From contig BTUV01000051.1 in NCBI GenBank assembly GCA_045863035.1, forward strand, positions 1-20,599: a DNA stretch of 20,599 bases. Direction: 5' to 3'. Position numbers and translations under genes: made by a program. The notes below the pieces were generated by a model, which did not search any database, was not told the DNA's origin, and was given only the letters and a program-made list of their open reading frames with translations. This document shows, one piece after another, positions 15,447 to 20,599 of the stretch. Each line of letters opens with the position of its first letter. Position 1 is the stretch's first letter. Origin of the DNA: H2-BAC3 sp045863035 (GTDB lineage: Bacteria; Bacteroidota; Ignavibacteria; Ignavibacteriales; Ignavibacteriaceae).

Positions 15447-16653
15447 GAATTAACCGAAGTTCCTTAATAAGATTTTTACCAACAGATTGTATCAAAGGCA
15501 CGGTAACAGAATTTCCAAATTGTCTGTATGCCTGATTATCAGAAACAGGAATTACAAAGTTATCAGGAAAACCCTGCAGCCTGGCACATTCTCTGGGGGT
15601 CAGTCTTCTTGGGTTTCTGTTTCTTTGAGGAATTAATATTTCCGAACCGTCCTTATAATATCTTGCGCTTAATGTACGTGAGATTCCGTCCAGATCGGTC
15701 AGACCAAAACCAAATCCGTTTCCCTTTTCCTTGTGTTTTTTTGCATAACTCTGAAGATAACTCCACAGTTTATCCGTAAGAGTGTATTTAGAATCCGGAA
15801 TTGATTCAAGAATATCCCTAATCTTCAGTCCCTGGTCTTTTAATTCGGGAAATTTAAATTCCTCCTCTCCCTTAAATGCTCTGTTGTTAAACCCTATGAT
15901 AATAATTCTCTCCCGATGTTGCGGAACAAAATATTTACTGTCTAATACTTTATAGTAAATTGAGTAGTTGAGCTCTTTTAAGGTTTCAGAAATAACAAAA
16001 AATGTTTTTCCCTTGTCGTGTGAGAGCAGATTTTTAACATTTTCCAATAAAAATGCTTTGGGTCTTTTTGCTTTAATTATTCTTGCTATATCAAAAAATA
16101 AAGTGCCCTGCGTTTCGTCCAGAAAGCCGTGTTTACGACCGAGTGAATTTTTTTTACTCACTCCCGCGATCGAAAACGGCTGACAGGGAAACCCTGCCAG
16201 CAATATATCATGTGCCGGGATATCGTTTTCACTAATTTGAGTAATGTCATCAAATGGGATCTCCCCAAAATTTGCTTCGTATGTCTTTTTCGCAAAAGCA
16301 TCCCATTCTGAAGAAAAAACACATCGACCGCCAAGATTTTGAAATGCAAGCCTTATTCCTCCAATCCCCGCGAAAAGATCAACAAATGAAAACCGTGAAC
16401 TGGTAACCGGCGGAAAGGGCACGTCCCATTTTATTGGCAGATAATACTGAAAATCAGGTTCTTCAAATAATTCCAGTTCTTCATGAAGTTCTTTCAGATA
16501 ATTAACTGCGGTTTTTCTAAAAATATCAGAGTATCCGGTATCAAAATTCTGCAGATAATGGGTCAGACTGGCCTGATCGTTTTTTGTATTACGGTCAACA
16601 TCAATCTGAAGTTTTTTTCTTACAATGGAATATTTAATCTTTTGCTTTTTCAA
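15415..16653 (-). CDS. Dcm/EcoRII-like DNA (cytosine-5) methyltransferase
   Basis: This transfers a methyl group from SAM to C5 of cytosine, protecting host sites from the adjacent endonuclease. The 412 residues carry motif I FVDLFAGIGG (90-99), motif IV GFPCQPFS with catalytic Cys157, motif VI ENV (Glu204), motif VIII QHRERIIIIG, motif IX (RRLTPRECARLQGF) and motif X QFGNSVTVP. The target-recognition region, KGNGFGFGL followed by RTLSARYYKDGSEILIP, closely follows E. coli Dcm, as does the ~85-residue N-terminal extension. CCWGG is therefore the most likely target, with CCNGG a weaker alternative. The start overlaps the vsr end by 20 bases, and the stop overlaps the endonuclease start by 32. 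No C-protein regulator is visible. The gene belongs to the R-M operon, not a stand-alone dcm. Confidence 0.93.
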   Translation of the reverse strand: MKKQKIKYSIVRKKLQIDVDRNTKNDQASLTHYLQNFDTGYSDIFRKTAVNYLKELHEELELFEEPDFQYYLPIKWDVPFPPVTSSRFSFVDLFAGIGGIRLAFQNLGGRCVFSSEWDAFAKKTYEANFGEIPFDDITQISENDIPAHDILLAGFPCQPFSIAGVSKKNSLGRKHGFLDETQGTLFFDIARIIKAKRPKAFLLENVKNLLSHDKGKTFFVISETLKELNYSIYYKVLDSKYFVPQHRERIIIIGFNNRAFKGEEEFKFPELKDQGLKIRDILESIPDSKYTLTDKLWSYLQSYAKKHKEKGNGFGFGLTDLDGISRTLSARYYKDGSEILIPQRNRNPRRLTPRECARLQGFPDNFVIPVSDNQAYRQFGNSVTVPLIQSVGKNLIKELRLIHESGKPAIAV

Positions 16654-17059
16654 TTGAAATAATAATTTTATTCACACAAAATTCGAGATCTTTTTCAACT
16701 TTTTTTGACCAGAAACGAATCACTATCCAGCCCCGGTAATTTAAATATCTGTTTACTTGTTTGTCCCGTTTTCTGTTTCTTTCAATCTTCCTCCACCAGA
16801 AATCTTTGTTGGTTTTAATTCTAAATTTTTCGCGATCCCATTTCCAGCCATGAAAGAATTCACTATCAACAAATATAGCAATTTTCCACCGCTTGAAGGT
16901 CAGGTCCGGTTTTCCAAAAACCGCCTTGTTGTTTTTCCTATAACGATATCCCCGGTTCCACAAAGCTTTTGCAAGTCTTACTTCCTGTTTTGTGCCAGTT
17001 GCCCTGATAGCCTGCATGTTTTTTCTTCTTTGATCCTTTGTTAAAACATCCATATCCAT
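16634..17059 (-). CDS. vsr: Very short patch repair (Vsr) endonuclease
   Basis: Vsr nicks next to T:G mismatches created when 5-methylcytosine deaminates in a methylated site, so repair restores the C:G pair. The 141-residue protein shows the N-terminal KDQRRKNMQAIRATGTK DNA-contact helix, the catalytic Asp52 in GKPDLTF, AIFVDSEFFHG (61-71) with His70, and the C-terminal RGWIVIRFW strand, all in family order. The segment that in E. coli Vsr reads FTHGCFWH has DSEFFH here, so one zinc-binding Cys is replaced by Glu and the zinc site is probably absent; this resembles a known variant subfamily. It is the first gene of the operon. The ATG at 17059 (with a second in-frame ATG two codons on) has no clear ribosome site. 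Its presence supports a 5-methylcytosine-making partner and CCWGG. Confidence 0.9.
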   Translation of the reverse strand: MDMDVLTKDQRRKNMQAIRATGTKQEVRLAKALWNRGYRYRKNNKAVFGKPDLTFKRWKIAIFVDSEFFHGWKWDREKFRIKTNKDFWWRKIERNRKRDKQVNRYLNYRGWIVIRFWSKKVEKDLEFCVNKIIISIEKAKD

Positions 17060-17079
17060 TCGGTATGTATTTTAATTCA

Positions 17080-17164
17080 AACCAACGCCCGGATAAATCC
17101 GGGTGTTATTTAAGGGTGATGCGAAGTTTACCTTCACTAACCACCAGCTTCAGCTGGGGGTTAG
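17080..17164 (+). repeat. Two-hairpin repeat, copy 3
   Basis: Hairpin A arms are AACGCCCGGAT (17084-17094) and ATCCGGGTGTT (17097-17107). Hairpin B spans 17137-17164, CTAACCACCAGC against GCTGGGGGTTAG around TTCA with one A-G mismatch. It lies only ~20 bases upstream of the vsr start, so it overlaps the region where the R-M operon promoter should be. Confidence 0.85.
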
Positions 17165-17218
17165 AGCTTGAGTCTGCCGCCCTTCCTGCTATACCGCACA
17201 CCAACCCGAGCTCGCACA

Positions 17219-17304
17219 CAACCAACACCCGGATAAATCCGGGTGTTCTTGAAGGGTGATGCCACGTTAACCTTCACTAACCACCAGCTTCAGATGGGGG
17301 TTAG
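17219..17304 (+). repeat. Two-hairpin repeat, copy 4
   Basis: Hairpin A is perfect: AACACCCGGAT (17224-17234), AA, ATCCGGGTGTT (17237-17247). Hairpin B is CTAACCACCA (17277-17286) with TGGGGGTTAG (17295-17304), one A-G mismatch, loop GCTTCAGA. It ends five bases from the phzF-like stop codon (minus strand), so it could affect the 3' end of that transcript. Confidence 0.85.
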
Positions 17305-17309
17305 GAAGC

Positions 17310-18122
17310 TCACCTCATCTTCCCCTCTACCACTACCACTGCGCTGGCGGTTACTTCCAGGGTGTCGGTTCCGGTTATCCGCAGTTTCATCTCTCCGCCG
17401 CGGCGGCTGACCTGGCAGGCGCGGAGCTCTTCCTTCCCAAGCCGGTCTGACCACCATTTTGCCAGTACTGAGTGCGCCGAACCGGTCACCGGGTCCTCAT
17501 CTATCCCCACCCACGGAGCAAAGCAGCGGGAGAGGAAATGATATTCTTTAACATCTGAGGGGGAAGTTATTATCACTGAGTTACAATTTTCGGTTGTAGC
17601 TTTCAGATAACGGGGGTCAGGGGTCAGTTTGCGCAGCTCTTCCGGATTGGTAATTTCTATCAAAATCATCCCTGTTTCATGGCAGTACCCGCAGTCATGT
17701 ATCCGGCTGATGCCAAGCGCTTCCTTCATCCCCTGCGGCACGGTGGTCATTTCTGTTGTGAAGAGCGGAAACAGCATCTCTATTTCATCCCCCCGCTTTT
17801 TTCCACTCAGGTGAAGTCCGCTCCCGGTTAAAAACTCCGCCGCATCACTTCCCTTCTTATTAAAGAGAAATCGGAATGAGCCGAGTGTGGCATGTCCGCA
17901 AAACGAAATTTCAGTGGAGGGGGTAAAGTAGCGGATATGGTAACTTTCCCCCTGGTCTTTCCGGGGAACGATAAAGGCAGTTTCAGAGAGGTTAAATTCC
18001 GCCGCTATTTTTTGCATCATCGCCTCCTCAAGCGGCTCCGGCGTAAGGCAAACCGCGGCAGGGTTTCCGGTGAAAGGTTTACCGGTAAAGGCATCAACAA
18101 TTGCTATTTCTTTTTCCATCAT
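17310..18122 (-). CDS. PhzF family isomerase-like protein
   Basis: The 270-residue protein has the full PhzF-family length and landmarks: DAFTGKPFTGNPAAVCL (10-26), NLSETAFIV (44-52) with the catalytic acid Glu47, the FTPSTEISFCGHATLG segment near 67-82 and the DPVTGSAHSVLAKWW motif in the second half. PhzF itself isomerises a phenazine precursor, but most family members have unknown substrates and this one has no phenazine genes nearby, so only the fold and a probable isomerase or epimerase role can be stated. It is cytoplasmic. Two adjacent ATG codons (18122 and 18119) are both possible starts. It is monocistronic and divergent from the histidine kinase gene. Codon use matches the resident genes. 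Confidence 0.9.
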   Translation of the reverse strand: MMEKEIAIVDAFTGKPFTGNPAAVCLTPEPLEEAMMQKIAAEFNLSETAFIVPRKDQGESYHIRYFTPSTEISFCGHATLGSFRFLFNKKGSDAAEFLTGSGLHLSGKKRGDEIEMLFPLFTTEMTTVPQGMKEALGISRIHDCGYCHETGMILIEITNPEELRKLTPDPRYLKATTENCNSVIITSPSDVKEYHFLSRCFAPWVGIDEDPVTGSAHSVLAKWWSDRLGKEELRACQVSRRGGEMKLRITGTDTLEVTASAVVVVEGKMR

Positions 18123-18281
18123 ACTGTGTCTCTCTTATATTTGGTTATGGACTTACTCAGGCGGATGTAGCTCCGCGCCCTGATTTCTTTTTTCCAAATT
18201 TCGCTGAATTGAATTATATTAACATAATAAAGTTTTAGCTCTAATTCTTTTAACCAAACGCGGGTATTTACAATTTCTGAG

Positions 18282-19991
18282 GTGACACTTTTTCTGCTAC
18301 TGATTGCTCTCTCAACGCTTTTTGCGTTTTGGGCAGCATTTTACTTCCTCTCCCGAAGCAATGTGCCCGGTGCTTTATTCCTTTCCTTTTGTGAATTAGC
18401 TGCTATTTTCTGGAATATCGGTTACTTTATTGAGCTTGCGGGGGAAACTCTTCCGGTAAAAATGATTGGCGTAAAATTACAGTATTTTCTCGGCATACCA
18501 TTTATGAGTGTCTTCTGGCTTCTTGCCGTGCTGGACTATACTAACTTCCGCCGTAAGTCTTTTTTTTCTCTCTCGGTTTTTCTTACCATCATTCCGTTTC
18601 TCACGATGATCTTCGCGCTTACGATGGAGTCACACGATTTCCTTTATCAAAATATACGGATAAGTGAAATCGGTGCTTTCCGGCTGATTTCCAAGGACTG
18701 GGGTCCTTGGTTTTATGTGCATGTTTATTACTCATATATCATTCTGTTTGCAAGTGCGTTATATCTCGAAAATTTTGTGAGAACGCAAAACATGATGTTC
18801 CGTACTCAGGCCGGTCTGCTCATGGGCGGATTTCTTGTTCCTCTTGTTGCGAGCATTATATACGTGATAGGGATGAACAGTTTCATGCGGCTTGATTTTA
18901 CCAATATCGCTTTTACCTACAGTGCTATAACCATGGGTTATGCGGTGCAGAAATACCGGCTCTTTGATATCGTTCCCGCCGCGCGTGACAGTGTGTTTGA
19001 GTCACTTGAGGAGGGTATCATCGTAGCCGACAGCAGCCGGCGCATTGTTGACTGTAATAACTCAGCTCTCAGGATTTTTCCCGCCGCTTCCGCCACCGGC
19101 ACCCGGCTGAGCAATCTCTTTGAGGGAACAGAAATTAATACGGATGAGCTTCTTTCCGGCAGGAGTTTTGAAACCAGGAAGGATGATCGTATATATCAGA
19201 TAACTTCAGCCCGGCTTTCTGACGAAACAAAGCAGCACGGATATATACTCTCCCTTCACGACGTTACTCAACTTAAACAAACCGAGCAGCAGCTTAATGA
19301 TCTTAATAATGCCAAAGACCGGCTTTTTTCAATTATTGCTCATGACCTCAAAAATCCTTTTTTCGTGCTGATCGGGCTTTCTGATATTCTGGTGCACAAC
19401 TATGATACTACCGACGAGGAGTATAAGAAAGAACTTATCAGCGATATTAATATACTTTCCATTTCAACACATCAGCTTCTTGATAACCTGCTGGACTGGT
19501 CGCGCCAGCAGATAAACAAAATATCATTTCATCCAGAGATTTTTTCTCTGAAAGATTCGCTTGATGCAGCCATTAAATCACTCAGACAAATTGCACACAG
19601 CAAGGGTATTATCATTCAAAACAATGTTGAACAGACAGCTCTGGTCAACGCCGACAGATATATGATTGATACTGTCATCCGCAACCTGCTCTCAAATGCT
19701 TTAAAGTTTTCAGGCGGGGGCTCGGTTATTCAGACCGGCATAGTATATAATGATGGCAACACCTGCTCGCTCTGCATTTCTGATCAGGGGGTGGGTATAA
19801 GCAAGGAAGCGCTCGGTAAGATATTCTCCCCGTCTGAAAAACAGAAAACCACCGGCACCAAAGGTGAACGGGGCTCGGGGCTGGGGCTTATACTCTGCAA
19901 GGATTTTATTGAAAAAAACGGGGGCGGCATCCGTGTGAAAAGCGAACCCGGCAAAGGAAGTACGTTTACTATTACACTGCCGGTTAGCTGA
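18282..19991 (+). CDS. Orphan 7TM-PAS sensor histidine kinase
   Basis: This membrane sensor would autophosphorylate and pass the phosphate to a response regulator that is not in the window. The first ~220 residues hold about seven hydrophobic spans of the 7TM histidine-kinase sensor type, ending in AVQKYRLFDIVP. A PAS-like domain follows (about 232-320, SLEEGIIVADSSRRIVDCNN). Next come a HisKA domain with phospho-acceptor His354 in IIAHDLKNPF and a HATPase with the N-box NLLSNALKFS (Asn468/Asn472), G1 box DQGVGIS (Asp501) and G2 box GSGLGLILCKDF. The GTG at 18282 is preceded directly by GAGG, an unusually close ribosome site, so the start is uncertain; starting there keeps the first membrane span complete. 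A TATATTTG word at 18136-18143 is a possible promoter -7 element, without a good -33 partner. Confidence 0.93.
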   Translation: MTLFLLLIALSTLFAFWAAFYFLSRSNVPGALFLSFCELAAIFWNIGYFIELAGETLPVKMIGVKLQYFLGIPFMSVFWLLAVLDYTNFRRKSFFSLSVFLTIIPFLTMIFALTMESHDFLYQNIRISEIGAFRLISKDWGPWFYVHVYYSYIILFASALYLENFVRTQNMMFRTQAGLLMGGFLVPLVASIIYVIGMNSFMRLDFTNIAFTYSAITMGYAVQKYRLFDIVPAARDSVFESLEEGIIVADSSRRIVDCNNSALRIFPAASATGTRLSNLFEGTEINTDELLSGRSFETRKDDRIYQITSARLSDETKQHGYILSLHDVTQLKQTEQQLNDLNNAKDRLFSIIAHDLKNPFFVLIGLSDILVHNYDTTDEEYKKELISDINILSISTHQLLDNLLDWSRQQINKISFHPEIFSLKDSLDAAIKSLRQIAHSKGIIIQNNVEQTALVNADRYMIDTVIRNLLSNALKFSGGGSVIQTGIVYNDGNTCSLCISDQGVGISKEALGKIFSPSEKQKTTGTKGERGSGLGLILCKDFIEKNGGGIRVKSEPGKGSTFTITLPVS

Positions 19992-20178
19992 GCCCCCCCC
20001 TCGACTTCGCTCGGGGACCAGCAACCTCGACTTCGCTTCCCTCGGCTCCGCTCGGGGACCGGGACTGGTTCGACTCCGCTTCCCTTCCCTCGACTACGCT
20101 CGGGGACCAGCACCCTCGACTTCGCTCGGGAACCGTACCTCGGCTCCGCTCGGGAAACGGGACTGGTTCGGCTTCTGC
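19992..20178. repeat. Array of CTCGACTTCGCTCGGGG hairpin repeats
   Basis: At least seven related units follow the kinase stop: CTCGACTTCGCTCGGGGACC near 20000, CTCGACTTCGCTTCC near 20026, CTCGGCTCCGCTCGGGGACC near 20041, TTCGACTCCGCTTCC near 20067, CTCGACTACGCTCGGGGACC near 20089, CTCGACTTCGCTCGGGAACC near 20114 and CTCGGCTCCGCTCGGGAAAC near 20139. Each can fold by CGA/TCG plus CC/GG pairing around a CTTCGC-type loop. The family resembles the palindromic TCGACTNCGCTC elements widely scattered in bacterial genomes. They could act as a transcription stop for the kinase gene, but no function is shown. Confidence 0.8.
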
Positions 20179-20371
20179 GTTCATCTGCGGGTAACTCTTT
20201 GTCCGATTTCTCTGGGGACAATGGTGACACTGAGGACTATTTGCTCTAATTTTACAGTGCTTTGAAGTAATCTTTGCTTACTCGGCGTTAAAATTCTTAC
20301 GATTTTTTCGCGGGGACAGCCACTTACACCCGCCCTTTGAAAAAATACTTTATTTCAGCAGAGTCGGTTTT
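20179..20371. other. Gap between repeat arrays
   Basis: I see nothing recognisable in this stretch apart from AT-rich low-complexity text. No gene-like reading frame or RNA fold stands out. Confidence 0.4.
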
Positions 20372-20550
20372 TTAATCCGTGAAATCAGCTCAATCCGTTT
20401 AATCCGTGATCATAATCCGTTTAATCCGTGATCATAATCCATTTAATCCGTGAAATCAGCGTAATCCGTTTAATCCGTGATCATAATCCGTTTAATCCGT
20501 GATCGTAATCCGTTTAATCAGTGATCATAATCCGTTTAATCCGCAATCCG
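20372..20550 (+). repeat. 22-bp tandem array of AATCCGTTTAATCCGTGATC
   Basis: The unit AATCCGTTTAATCCGTGATC plus AT occurs about six times, in two clusters (20393-20436 and 20463-20550). AATCCGTGAAATCAGC variants stand at 20374 and 20446, and some units carry single-base changes. Each unit contains two AATCCG half-repeats. The same words appear in degenerate form elsewhere in this kind of genome. There is no unique spacer between units, so it is not a CRISPR array. Confidence 0.85.
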
Positions 20551-20599
20551 GTTCCTCTCCTCTGTAACCCCCTCCCTCAGTCCTCGCCTGATTAGGATT

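Noticed and set aside
3465..17059. AT-rich five-gene block and R-M operon as a single defence island
   Set aside because: They are separated by a resident tricorn-like gene, a repeat field and a lipoprotein gene, and differ in composition and in the TATATA habit, so two separate events are more likely.
19784..20230. Minus-strand frame encoding repeated VPERSRG
   Set aside because: The repeated peptide is just the translation of the palindromic DNA array at 19992-20178; it also runs back over the kinase gene.
20372..20550. CRISPR array
   Set aside because: Units are contiguous with no unique spacers, so this is a tandem repeat.

Overview
The window looks like a chromosome segment of an uncultured member of the Bacteroidota/Ignavibacteriota (Chlorobi-related) group. 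The reasons are weak or absent Shine-Dalgarno sites, a TAnnTTTG-type promoter candidate, a relaxed lipobox, a bacterial tricorn-like protease, a 7TM-PAS histidine kinase, and gaps full of degenerate repeat phrases such as CTTTGCG and AATCCGTG. This placement is an inference; there is no rRNA to confirm it.

Layout. 1-3016: housekeeping genes on the minus strand, serS then lpdA. 3017-3464: repeat-bearing gap. 3465-9455: a visibly AT-richer block of five tightly packed plus-strand genes: an AlkB-type dioxygenase with an N-terminal QLDLF sliding-clamp motif, a DUF1848 protein with a C-terminal CxxxCxxC cluster, a compact UvrD-like SF1 helicase, an unrecognised 595-residue protein with a disordered tail, and a helical-domain/SAM-methyltransferase fusion. 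The first four are joined by ATGA overlaps or a 2-base gap, so they are almost surely one operon. The last follows after 39 bases with its own purine-rich ribosome site. I do not recognise this combination as a named system; it is the best candidate for something undescribed (nucleic-acid repair, modification or phage defence).

9767-12958: an exported tricorn-like S41 protease. 12959-13706: a gene-free repeat field. 13707-14084: a small lipoprotein. 14145-17059 (minus): a Type II restriction-modification operon, vsr, then a Dcm-like C5 methyltransferase, then an MvaI/BcnI-type endonuclease, all overlapping and predicted to act at CCWGG. A two-hairpin repeat occurs as a pair on each side of the lipoprotein/R-M stretch. 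17310-18122 (minus): PhzF-like protein. 18282-19991: orphan histidine kinase. 19992-20599: two repeat arrays and no gene.

A genome-level oddity: in the resident genes, Tyr-Ile and Ile-Tyr pairs are nearly always written with codons that create TATATA, in either codon order. The rule breaks down across 3465-9455, which supports that block being foreign.
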